64,000 nt of DNA, taken from Lysobacter auxotrophicus. Its GTDB lineage: Bacteria; Pseudomonadota; Gammaproteobacteria; Xanthomonadales; Xanthomonadaceae. The notes under the pieces were generated by a model that saw only the letters and a program-made list of their open reading frames with translations, searched no databases and was not told the DNA's origin. The stretch is from assembly GCF_027924565.1 (NCBI RefSeq), contig NZ_AP027041.1, forward strand, positions 682,001 to 746,000. The letters are read 5' to 3'. Both the position numbers and the translations under genes were made by a program. Positions 16,067 to 23,576 of this stretch are shown piece after piece. Position 1 is the first letter of the stretch; each line of letters opens with the position of its first letter.

Positions 16067-17383
16067 ATGAGCCCCACGCGCGTCCTTACCGGCATCACCA
16101 CCTCGGGTACCCCGCATCTGGGCAACTACGTCGGCGCGATCCGCCCGGCGGTCGCCGCAAGCCGCACGCCCAACGTGGAGAGCTTCTACTTCCTCGCCGA
16201 CTACCACGCGCTGATCAAGGTGCAGGATCCGGCGCGCGTGCAGCGCTCGACACTGGAGATCGCCGCGACGTGGCTCGCCTGCGGGCTGGAACCGGACAAG
16301 GTGTGGTTCTACCGCCAGAGCGACGTGCCCGAGGTGCAGGAGCTGACGTGGTTCCTGACCTGCGTTGCCGGCAAGGGTCTGCTCAACCGCGCGCATGCGT
16401 ACAAGGCCGCGGTGGACAAGAACCGCGAGGCCGGCGAGGACGACGACGCCGGCGTAAGCGCGGGGCTTTTCATGTACCCGGTGCTGATGGCCGCCGACAT
16501 CCTGCTGTTCAACGCCAACCAGGTACCGGTCGGTCGCGACCAGATCCAGCACATCGAAATGGCGCGCGATTTCGGCCAGCGCTTCAACCATCTCTACGGC
16601 GAGCACTTCGCGATGCCCGAGGCGGTGATCGACGAGAACGTCGCGACGCTGCCCGGCCTTGACGGCCGCAAGATGAGCAAGAGCTACGACAACACCATCC
16701 CGCTGTTCGCACCGCGCGAAACGCTGAAGAAACTGATCTACTCGATCGTCACCGATTCGCGCGCGCCGGGCGAGGCCAAGGACGCCGATACCTCGAACGT
16801 GTTCCAGCTGTACCAGGCGTTCGCGTCGAACGAGGAAACCGCGGCGATGCGCCGCGCCTTCGCCGATGGCATCGCCTGGGGCGATGCGAAGCAGGCGCTT
16901 TTCGAACGCATCGATCGCGAGATCTCGCCGCTGCGCGAGAAGTACGACGCGCTGATCGCACAGCCCGCGCACATCGAGGCCATCCTGCGCGATGGTGCCC
17001 GACGCCTTCGCGAGCGTTACGCGCGACCGACGCTGGACGCGCTGCGCTCCGCGGTCGGCCTGCGCGACCTGTCGCAGGCACAGCTGGGCGGCAAGGCGAA
17101 AGTGGCCCGCACCACCGTGCCGACGTTCAAGCAGTACCGCGAGGCCGACGGCCGCTTCTACTTCAAGTTCGTCGATGGCGATCGCGTGCTGCTGCAGAGC
17201 GGCGCGTTCGATTCCGCGCGCGACGCGGGCACGCTGATCTCGAGCCTGAAATCCGGCGCCGCCGGCTTCGAAACGCTTGCGGGCGTCGCGTCGCCCGGCG
17301 AGGGTGTCACCGGCGATGAAGTGCGCGAGGCGCTGATCGCGGTGGTGGACGCCGAACGGGAAAGGAGCGCTCAGAAAGCATGA
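16067..17383 (+). CDS. trpS: Tryptophanyl-tRNA synthetase with C-terminal extension
   Basis: Charges tRNA-Trp. Class I signatures are TGITTSGTPHLGNYVGA (HIGH-type TPHLGN) and KMSKS in GRKMSKSYDN. The product is 438 residues, about 100 longer than the E. coli enzyme. From residue 348 it carries a separate module (VPTFKQYREADGRFYFKF, LLQSGAFDSARDAG) that resembles the DUF1508/YegP-type beta-beta-alpha fold, then an acidic tail. Such long forms are my recollection for Xanthomonadaceae; the module's role is unknown. A TACACT hexamer at about 16032 may be its -10. The stop overlaps the next gene (ATGA). Confidence 0.92.
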   Translation: MSPTRVLTGITTSGTPHLGNYVGAIRPAVAASRTPNVESFYFLADYHALIKVQDPARVQRSTLEIAATWLACGLEPDKVWFYRQSDVPEVQELTWFLTCVAGKGLLNRAHAYKAAVDKNREAGEDDDAGVSAGLFMYPVLMAADILLFNANQVPVGRDQIQHIEMARDFGQRFNHLYGEHFAMPEAVIDENVATLPGLDGRKMSKSYDNTIPLFAPRETLKKLIYSIVTDSRAPGEAKDADTSNVFQLYQAFASNEETAAMRRAFADGIAWGDAKQALFERIDREISPLREKYDALIAQPAHIEAILRDGARRLRERYARPTLDALRSAVGLRDLSQAQLGGKAKVARTTVPTFKQYREADGRFYFKFVDGDRVLLQSGAFDSARDAGTLISSLKSGAAGFETLAGVASPGEGVTGDEVREALIAVVDAERERSAQKA

Positions 17384-17691
17384 ATCCGTTCGTCGAACTC
17401 AACCTCGCGCTGATCCTGTTCCTGCCGTGGTTCGCCATTCTCGGCGTGCTCTACTGGATGTTCCCGCGCCAGCCGCGCACCGCATCGCGCAAGCTGTTCG
17501 ATGGCGTATCGCTGCTGCTGGCGTTCACGGCGTTCCTGCTGAGCCTGTACTGGTCGCACGCCAACGCCGATCCCGTCTACGGCAAGATGTGGCAGCAGAT
17601 CCTCGCCACCGCGGTGGGCTACGGCGTGTTCCTCGCGGTGCTGACGGTGGCGTTCTTCGTGCGGCGTCGCTGGTTGCTGCGCACGCATTGA
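17380..17691 (+). CDS. Three-TM inner-membrane protein of unknown function
   Basis: A 103-residue protein with three predicted membrane helices, near residues 5-28, 42-60 and 72-95. It ends in a basic cytosolic tail (RRRWLLRTH). It overlaps trpS by four bases, so the two genes are co-translated. I recognise no family. The middle loop is HANADPVYGKMWQQ. Confidence 0.75.
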   Translation: MNPFVELNLALILFLPWFAILGVLYWMFPRQPRTASRKLFDGVSLLLAFTAFLLSLYWSHANADPVYGKMWQQILATAVGYGVFLAVLTVAFFVRRRWLLRTH

Positions 17692-17783
17692 GCGTGCGGT
17701 AGCGCGTTCCGACCAAAGCCGCATCGCCGCATCACGTCCGGCGTCCTAGACTGCGCGGACGACCCACGAGGGAGCCGCACGGC

Positions 17784-18761
17784 ATGAACGACGCGCACGG
17801 CATCGTCACCATCGACACTGGATTCCAGCGGCCGAATTTCGATGCCGCCTACCTCATCGTCGAGCACGGTCGCGGCGCGTACGTCGATTGCGGCACGCAG
17901 CATTCGGTGCCCGCGATGCTCGATGCGTTGTCGTGGCAGGGATTGCAGCCGCAGGACGTCGACTGGCTGATCCTCACGCACGTGCACCTGGACCACGCCG
18001 GCGGCGCCGGCGCGCTGATGCGCGCGCTGCCCAACGCGACGCTGGCGGTGCATCCGCGCGGCGCGCCGCACATGATCGATCCCGAACGCCTCGTGGCCGG
18101 CGCGACCGCCGTCTACGGCGAGGAGGAAATCGCCCGCAGCTACGGCGAAATCGCGCCGGTCGACGCCGCGCGCGTGCGCGAGGTGCGCGACGGCGAGACG
18201 CTCGAGCTGGCCGGTCGCCCCCTGCTGTGCATCGACACGCCGGGGCACGCGAAGCATCACCTGTGCGTGTGGGACGAGCGCAGCCGCAGCTGGTTCACCG
18301 GCGACACCTTCGGCCTGTCGTACCGCGAGTTCGACAACGCCCACGGCGAGCCGTTCGTGATCCCGACGAGCTCGCCGGTGCAGTTCGAACCCGAACCGCT
18401 GAAGGCGTCGATCCGCACCATGCTCGCGCGCGATCCCGCGGCGATGCATCTCACCCATTACGGCCGCGTCGGCGACGTGGCGAGACTGGGGCAGGATCTC
18501 ATCGAGCAGATCGATGCGATGGTCGCACTCGCGCACCAGGCCCACGGCCATGCCGATCGCCACGAGCGGCTGGTGGAGGCGCTCGCCGCGCTCTACATCG
18601 AGCGGGCGCGCGTGCACGGCGCTCCGTTGACGCCGGAGGAGGTGCGCGCGCTGCTGGCGATCGACATCGAGCTCAACGCGCAGGGGCTGGAGGTCTGGCT
18701 CGCGCGCGAGCACGCCGCGGCGCGCCCTGTTCAGGTTCGCCCGGCGCCCACGGAAGGCTGA
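17784..18761 (+). CDS. Metallo-beta-lactamase-fold hydrolase
   Basis: A 325-residue cytosolic protein with the MBL zinc motif THVHLDHAGG, further ligands in TPGHAKHHLC, FTGDTFG (bridging Asp) and HLTHYGR. The MBL core spans about 1-230. A helical C-terminal extension (about 240-310) rich in Ala/Leu/Glu follows. Substrate is not identifiable; the fold covers thioesterases, lactonases, RNases and others, and there is no glyoxalase II or RNase Z specific motif. Stands alone between the trpS unit and the GGDEF gene. Confidence 0.82.
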   Translation: MNDAHGIVTIDTGFQRPNFDAAYLIVEHGRGAYVDCGTQHSVPAMLDALSWQGLQPQDVDWLILTHVHLDHAGGAGALMRALPNATLAVHPRGAPHMIDPERLVAGATAVYGEEEIARSYGEIAPVDAARVREVRDGETLELAGRPLLCIDTPGHAKHHLCVWDERSRSWFTGDTFGLSYREFDNAHGEPFVIPTSSPVQFEPEPLKASIRTMLARDPAAMHLTHYGRVGDVARLGQDLIEQIDAMVALAHQAHGHADRHERLVEALAALYIERARVHGAPLTPEEVRALLAIDIELNAQGLEVWLAREHAAARPVQVRPAPTEG

Positions 18762-18852
18762 ACACGGTTCGGCAGGCGCGCAGGTTGTGGGCGCCATCAC
18801 GGGTCGGCAGGCTGGCCGGGAGTAGCCTTAGCGACCTTTTTTGGCGCCGACC

Positions 18853-19953
18853 ATGTCCGCCCTGCGCTCTCTTCCCCCGCCGCCGTCCGACGAAGCGCGC
18901 CGCCAGGCCGCGCTGGACGCGTATGCGGTCGTGGGTTCGGTGCCCGAGCAGCCGTACGACGACATCGTCCGCCTCGCGGTGACGCTGTGCGACGTGCCGG
19001 CCGCGGCGATCTCGCTGATCGACCACGACCGCCAATGGTTCAAGGCGCAGATCGGCCTGGACGTGCGCGAGACCGCCCGCAGCGAGGCGATCTGCGACCG
19101 CGCGATCCAGCAGCCCGGCCGCACGCTGGTGATCGAGGACCTCCACCAGCATCCCGAGCTGCCGCGCCCGAGCATGCGCGTGGACGGCGATCCGCTGCGT
19201 TTCTACGCGGGCGTGCCGCTGCTCAGCCCGGACGGCCAGCCGCTGGGGGTGGTGTGCGTGCTCGACAACAAGCCGCGCACGCTCACCGACGCGCAGCGCG
19301 AGGGCCTGGAAGTGCTCGCGCGGCAGACGCAGCATCTGTTCGAACTACGCCGTTACGCGATGGAGCAGCGTCGCCTGCTCAGCGAACGCGAGGCCTTCGC
19401 GCAGCGGCTCGAGGACGCGCGCGCCGACCTGCAACGCCGACACGACCTGCTCGAACACAGCGCCACGCACGACGCGCTCACCGGCCTGCTCAATCGCGCC
19501 GCGCTCGCGCAGCTGCGTGACAACGCCGACGCCATGCGGCTGCTGCAGCAGGCGCCGTACACGCTGATCCTGCTGGACGTGGACCACTTCAAGGATGTGA
19601 ACGACCGCTACGGGCACCTGCTCGGCGATCGCGCGCTGCGTGCGGTGGCCGATGCGGTGAATGCGTCGATCCGCGACGGCGACATCGCCGTGCGCTATGG
19701 CGGCGAGGAATTCCTCATCCTGTTGCCGGACACGCGCCTCGCGCAGGCCGCGCAGGTCGCCGAGCGCATCCGCCAGCGGATTTCGGTGGCGCCGTTGCCG
19801 TTCACGCTGACGGTGTCGATGGGCATCGCCGCGGGCGAGCCGACGCGCGACTGGTCGGAGCAGGTGTTCGATCGCGCCGACCAGGCGCTGTATCGCGCCA
19901 AGGCGACGGGGCGTAACCGCGTGGTCGTGGACGATACGCCGATACACGATTGA
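18853..19953 (+). CDS. GAF-GGDEF diguanylate cyclase
   Basis: A 366-residue cytosolic signalling protein. A GAF domain covers about 25-165 (ISLIDHDRQWFKAQIGLD, FYAGVPLLSPDGQPLGVVCV), then a coiled-coil linker (170-200). The GGDEF domain has DALTGLLNR, DVDHFKDVNDRYGHLLGD and an intact active site GGEEF, followed by ADQALYRAKATGRNR. An intact signature predicts synthesis of cyclic di-GMP from GTP; no RxxD inhibitory site is obvious five residues upstream (sequence there is DIAVRYGGEEF). No membrane segment, so the GAF domain senses an intracellular signal. The Clp regulator encoded in this window belongs to a family that binds c-di-GMP in Xanthomonas. Confidence 0.9.
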   Translation: MSALRSLPPPPSDEARRQAALDAYAVVGSVPEQPYDDIVRLAVTLCDVPAAAISLIDHDRQWFKAQIGLDVRETARSEAICDRAIQQPGRTLVIEDLHQHPELPRPSMRVDGDPLRFYAGVPLLSPDGQPLGVVCVLDNKPRTLTDAQREGLEVLARQTQHLFELRRYAMEQRRLLSEREAFAQRLEDARADLQRRHDLLEHSATHDALTGLLNRAALAQLRDNADAMRLLQQAPYTLILLDVDHFKDVNDRYGHLLGDRALRAVADAVNASIRDGDIAVRYGGEEFLILLPDTRLAQAAQVAERIRQRISVAPLPFTLTVSMGIAAGEPTRDWSEQVFDRADQALYRAKATGRNRVVVDDTPIHD

Positions 19954-19976
19954 GCGAAGCGTCGCATCCTTGAGGC

Positions 19977-20079
19977 CGTCATCCCGACGAAAGCCGGGAT
20001 CAGGCCATCAAGATCGAAAGCGACGGCGCACTTTCGGTAACGCCTCCGCCCGGATCCCGGCCTTCGCAAGGATGACGGC
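19977..20079. repeat. Dispersed GTCATCCCG-type palindromic repeat
   Basis: Starts CCGTCATCCCGACGAAAGCC and ends with the inverted version GGCCTTCGCAAGGATGACGG. The two arms of about 25 bases surround a centre of about 50. It separates the converging GGDEF and VOC genes and belongs to the same family as those at 9381, 31498 and 47985. Confidence 0.7.
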
Positions 20080-20088
20080 CGTGTGGAC

Positions 20089-20475
20089 TCACGCCCACTC
20101 GTTGGGCTTGGACCGCTTCTCCGGCTCCTTCATCCGCACCACGCAGAAGCGCTGCCCGGTGGGCGCTTCCATCACCCACCAGCGCTTCACGAACGCCACC
20201 TTCTTCGCGCCGAGTTTTTCCAGGCGCTCGGCCTCCGCGTCGATGTCGTCGGCTTCGATATCCAGGTGCACGCGGGAAGGGTGGTCGACCTTCTGCACTT
20301 CGATGTACAGATCGCCCGGCGTGTCGCCGAAATACTGGTATTGCGCCGTATCGTCGCCGGCGTTGCGGTCGGCGATGGTGACGCCCAGCGCCTGCGCCCA
20401 GAAATCGGCGGCGGCGTCGAGGTCGTCGGTCTTGCAGTCGATGATGAAACCGGCGAGGCGGCTGCGGTGGGCCAT
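20089..20475 (-). CDS. VOC/glyoxalase-like domain protein
   Basis: A 128-residue single-domain protein starting MAHRSRLAGFIIDCKTDDLD, the usual start of the bacterial 'glyoxalase-like' subfamily. ADFWAQALGV, YIEVQKVDHPSRVHLDIEAD and the C-terminal APTGQRFCVV fit a betaalphabetabetabeta VOC fold. Such proteins act as dimers in isomerase, dioxygenase or binding roles; the reaction here is unknown. Upstream in-frame sequence to 20616 runs through a palindrome and a dispersed repeat and is not coding. Confidence 0.8.
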   Translation of the reverse strand: MAHRSRLAGFIIDCKTDDLDAAADFWAQALGVTIADRNAGDDTAQYQYFGDTPGDLYIEVQKVDHPSRVHLDIEADDIDAEAERLEKLGAKKVAFVKRWWVMEAPTGQRFCVVRMKEPEKRSKPNEWA

Positions 20476-20517
20476 GGCGGGACTCCCTTCGAATGCGGTG
20501 GGTCCAGCTTGTACAGC

Positions 20518-20545
20518 AGCTGCTGACAACCTGTTGTCAGCAGCT
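20518..20545. promoter_or_regulatory. Perfect 13-bp inverted repeat with 2-nt spacer
   Basis: AGCTGCTGACAAC, then CT, then GTTGTCAGCAGCT. It lies 43 bases upstream of the VOC start and 115 bases beyond the E2 stop. Read on either strand there is no proper run of U, so it is not a standard terminator. It could be an operator for the VOC gene, a processing hairpin, or a small palindromic insertion. Confidence 0.5.
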
Positions 20546-20570
20546 TTCACGTGCTGTCGATGTCGCTCCT

Positions 20571-20646
20571 GTAGCCCGGGTAAGCGGAGCGAACCCGGGG
20601 TTTCGGTGCCGTGCATCCCGGGTGCGGCTTCGCGTGACCCGGGCCG
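20571..20646. repeat. Dispersed GTAGCCCGGGTAAGCG-type palindromic repeat
   Basis: Begins GTAGCCCGGGTAAGCGGAGC and ends GGCTTCGCGTGACCCGGGCC, imperfect inverted arms around a short centre. Further copies of the family are at 31625 and 62251, and a half copy is near 41618. Lies immediately downstream of the 2-oxoacid dehydrogenase operon. Confidence 0.7.
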
Positions 20647-20659
20647 TAAACGCTGCGGA

Positions 20660-22072
20660 TTACTGGGGAAGCGCCATGTCGTCCAGCAGCGCCTTCAGGA
20701 AGCGCGCCGCTTCGCCGCCCGTGCAGGCGCGGTGGTCGAAGGTCAGCGAGATCGGCATGCGGCGATGCACTTCGATGCCGCCCATCACCGCGACCACGTC
20801 GTGGCTGAGCTTGCCTGCGCCGACGATCGCCACGCACGGCGGCACCACGACCGGCGTCGCGTAGCGGCCGGCGAACATGCCGAAGTTCGACAGCGAGATC
20901 GTGTAACCGCTCAGTTCCGTCGCGGGAATCGTGCGGTCCTCGACCTGCGCGCGCAGGCGCTGGATCGCGCCGCGCACGCCGGTGCCATCGAGCATGTCGG
21001 CGTTGCGCAGCGCCGGGACGAACAGGCCGTCCTCGGTGTCCACCGCGATGCCGATGTCCACGTGCGGGTGCAGCGTGCGCGTCAGCGTCTCGCCGTCGAA
21101 CCACGCGTTGAGCGCCGGCACGGTCTTGCACGCGGCGACGATCGCGCGCACCAGTCGCGCGGTGATGTCCTGCTTGCCGAGCCATGCGTGCAGGTCGGCG
21201 TCATCGCACAGCGTCGTCGGCACGACCTTCGCGTGTGCGTCGGCCATCACGCGCGCCATGTTGCGGCGCACGCCCTTGAGCTGTTCCGGCTGGCCGCTGG
21301 CGGAGGCGCCCGGCGGCTGCGTGCGCATCGGCTTGCCGGCCTGCGAGAGCGTGCTGCGCTGCGCGGGAGCCGGCGCTGCGGCAGGGGCCGGAGCCGGCGC
21401 GCGATCGGCCGCACGCGAGACCGGTGCGGCGCCCGGCTTCGCCGAACCATCGGCCGCCGCGCGCTTCACGTCGTCCATCGTCACCACGCCGTCCGCGCCG
21501 GACGCACGCACGCGTGCGATGTCGACACCGAGCTTGCGCGCCATCGCGCGTACCGCCGGCATGGCCTTTACGCCGCCGACCGCGACAGCCTGTTCGCTGC
21601 GCACCGCATCGGAGCTCTGCATCGCGCCGACCACCGTGCCCGAATCCGCGCGGGCCTCGCCCCCCGATCGGGTCGGGGGCAGGCTCTTCGGCGCTTCCTC
21701 GCCAGCATCGCTGATCACGCCGCCCTCGTCGGATGCGACCACCTTGTCGCCGTCTTCCGGCGCATGGCTGCCGGCGCCGTGGTGATGGCCGGTGTCCTGG
21801 CCTTCGGCGCGCTGCGGCATCGACGGATCGATCTCGAACTCGGCCAGCATCTTGCCGGTAACGATCACGTCGCCCGCGGCGCCGGCGAGCCTGATCACCT
21901 TGCCGGACACGGGCGAGGGCACGTCGACGACCGCCTTGGCGGTTTCCATCGACACCAGGTTGTCGTCGAGGCGGATCGTGTCGCCTTCCTTCACGTACCA
22001 CTCGACGATCGTCGCGTCGGGCAAGCCTTCGCCGAGGTCGGGGAGCAGGAAGGTCTTCTTCGTGTTGGCCAT
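20660..22072 (-). CDS. Dihydrolipoamide acyltransferase (E2) of a 2-oxoacid dehydrogenase complex
   Basis: A 470-residue E2. The N-terminal lipoyl domain has the lipoylated Lys46 in SMETAKAVVDV. A Pro/Ala/Glu-rich linker follows, with the peripheral subunit-binding domain at about 165-205 (KAMPAVRAMARKLGVDIARV) and a second Ala/Pro linker. The catalytic domain covers about 245-470 (RRNMARVMADAH, VDIGIAVDTEDGLFVPALRN, GYTISLSNFGMF). The active-site motif usually written HxxxDG reads DHRACTGGEAA here, with Thr in place of the conserved Asp. It transfers acyl groups from the E1 alpha/beta pair to CoA. The substrate (branched-chain 2-oxoacids or pyruvate) is not certain. Final gene of a four-gene operon; no E3 gene lies nearby. 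Confidence 0.88.
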   Translation of the reverse strand: MANTKKTFLLPDLGEGLPDATIVEWYVKEGDTIRLDDNLVSMETAKAVVDVPSPVSGKVIRLAGAAGDVIVTGKMLAEFEIDPSMPQRAEGQDTGHHHGAGSHAPEDGDKVVASDEGGVISDAGEEAPKSLPPTRSGGEARADSGTVVGAMQSSDAVRSEQAVAVGGVKAMPAVRAMARKLGVDIARVRASGADGVVTMDDVKRAAADGSAKPGAAPVSRAADRAPAPAPAAAPAPAQRSTLSQAGKPMRTQPPGASASGQPEQLKGVRRNMARVMADAHAKVVPTTLCDDADLHAWLGKQDITARLVRAIVAACKTVPALNAWFDGETLTRTLHPHVDIGIAVDTEDGLFVPALRNADMLDGTGVRGAIQRLRAQVEDRTIPATELSGYTISLSNFGMFAGRYATPVVVPPCVAIVGAGKLSHDVVAVMGGIEVHRRMPISLTFDHRACTGGEAARFLKALLDDMALPQ

Positions 22073-22180
22073 ACGGTCGTTGTCTCGTTGGAGTGCGGTG
22101 GTCGGCCCTCGCGCGGCGCGCGGCAGGACCGGGTGTGTCAGGGCTTCAATGCTGGAACGCGGAAAACGCGGCGACGGCGG

Positions 22181-22543
22181 TCATGCATCCTCGCCCTCGT
22201 CGTCGTCGAGCAGTTCGAGCGAGCGGGCGGGGATCCAGCCCTGGTGGCCGAGCGCGTTGCGCGCCCACCACCAGCCGGCGAGTTCGTACTCCAGCGTCAG
22301 CACTTCGTCGGCGGTCGCGTCGAGCTCGCGCGTGTCGTAATCGTCGAGCACGCTGGCCGGCCCCTGTTCGCGATCGAACAGCTTCGCCGGCACCCAGCCC
22401 TCGTGGCCATCGGCGATCGTGGTCCACACGAACTCCGGCCAGTCGGTATCCCGCTCGCCCAGGTGCACGGCGTCGCCACGCGCGAGCCGGATCGGCGAGC
22501 GATCCGGTGCGTTGTGCGAGACGACGACGCGTGCGTGGCGCAT
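22181..22543 (-). CDS. Tandem SH3-like protein inside the 2-oxoacid dehydrogenase operon
   Basis: A 120-residue acidic protein made of two SH3-like repeats: VVVSHNAPDRSPIRLARGD...GHEGWVPAKLF (1-58) and the second around LTLEYELAGWWWARNALGHQ to GWIPARSLELL (75-113). The repeats share the W-x-x-x-x-x-x-x-G-x-x-GW[VI]PA pattern. It has no signal peptide, so it is probably cytosolic. It starts four bases after the E1-beta stop and is followed by E2, so it is made with the complex subunits. A role in complex assembly or regulation is inferred only from its position. Confidence 0.72.
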   Translation of the reverse strand: MRHARVVVSHNAPDRSPIRLARGDAVHLGERDTDWPEFVWTTIADGHEGWVPAKLFDREQGPASVLDDYDTRELDATADEVLTLEYELAGWWWARNALGHQGWIPARSLELLDDDEGEDA

Positions 22544-22547
22544 GCAG

Positions 22548-23576
22548 TCAGCTCGCTTCCAGCGTGCGCCTGGCCGCGGCGACGATGCGATCGACGCTCG
22601 GCAGGTACTTCATTTCCAGGCGGAACAGCGGGATGTGCGTGTCGTAGCCGGTCACGCGTTCCACCGGCGCGAGCAGGTCGAACATCGATTCCTCGGCCAG
22701 GCGCGCAGCGATTTCCGCGCCGAAACCGGCCGTCTTCGGCGCTTCGTGCACGATCACGCAGCGGCCGGTGCGGCTCACCGACTCGGCGATGGTGTCGAAG
22801 TCCAGCGGACGCAGCGTGGCGACGTCGATGACTTCGGCGCTGATGCCTTCGGCGGCGAGCTTCTCCGCCGCTTCCAGCGATTCCTTGACCTGCGCGCCCC
22901 ACGTCACCAGCGTCACGTCGGTGCCGTCGCGCAGCACGTAGCACACGTCCAGCGGCAGCGCTTCGCCGTCGTCGGGCACGACTTCCTTGTACTGGCGATA
23001 GATGCGCTTGGGCTCCATGAAGATCACCGGATCCGGGTCGCGGATCGCGGCGAGCAGCAGGCCGTACGCACGCGCGGGCGAGGAGGGCATGACCACGCGC
23101 AGGCCGGGCACGTTGGTGAAGATCGCCTCGTTCGCTTCGGAGTGATGCTCCGGCGCGCGGATGCCGCCGCCCCACGGCACGCGCAGCACCATCGGGCAGG
23201 TGAGGCGGCCGCGCGTGCGGTAACGGAAACGCGCCGCGTGGCAGATGATGTGGTCGACCATCGGATACACGAAGCCGTCGAACTGCGACTCGGCCACTGG
23301 CTTCATGCCCTGCGACGCGAGGCCGACGGTGAGGCCGGCGATGGTGGTTTCGTCCAGCGGCGTATCGAGCACGCGCTCCGGGCCGAACTGCTGCTGCAGG
23401 CCGGCGGTGGCGCGGAACACGCCGCCGTTGACACCGACGTCCTCGCCGAGCACCAGCACCTTGTCGTCCACGCGCATCTCGTAGGCGAGCGCCTGCGTGA
23501 TGGCTTCGATCAGCGTGATCGCCGTCGGGGTCGCGGCCTTGGCCGCTTCGATTTTCTTCTTGTCTTCCGCGTTCAT
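22548..23576 (-). CDS. 2-oxoacid dehydrogenase E1 component, beta subunit
   Basis: A 342-residue transketolase-type pyrimidine-binding subunit. ITLIEAITQALAYEM, LGEDVGVNGGVFRAT, FGPERVLDTPLDE, GMKPVAESQFDGFV, PWGGGIRAPEHHSEANEAIF and GLRVVMPSSP match the E1-beta family, with the C-terminal domain VIDVATLRPLD. Works with E1 alpha as an alpha2beta2 heterotetramer to decarboxylate 2-oxoacids. ATG overlaps the E1-alpha stop (TGATG), giving equal coupled expression. Confidence 0.92.
   Translation of the reverse strand: MNAEDKKKIEAAKAATPTAITLIEAITQALAYEMRVDDKVLVLGEDVGVNGGVFRATAGLQQQFGPERVLDTPLDETTIAGLTVGLASQGMKPVAESQFDGFVYPMVDHIICHAARFRYRTRGRLTCPMVLRVPWGGGIRAPEHHSEANEAIFTNVPGLRVVMPSSPARAYGLLLAAIRDPDPVIFMEPKRIYRQYKEVVPDDGEALPLDVCYVLRDGTDVTLVTWGAQVKESLEAAEKLAAEGISAEVIDVATLRPLDFDTIAESVSRTGRCVIVHEAPKTAGFGAEIAARLAEESMFDLLAPVERVTGYDTHIPLFRLEMKYLPSVDRIVAAARRTLEAS

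Noticed and set aside
19970-22831. Long plus-strand frame antisense to the E2 gene
   Set aside because: Its translation is low-complexity, rich in Arg and Ala, and opposite to a complete acyltransferase gene.
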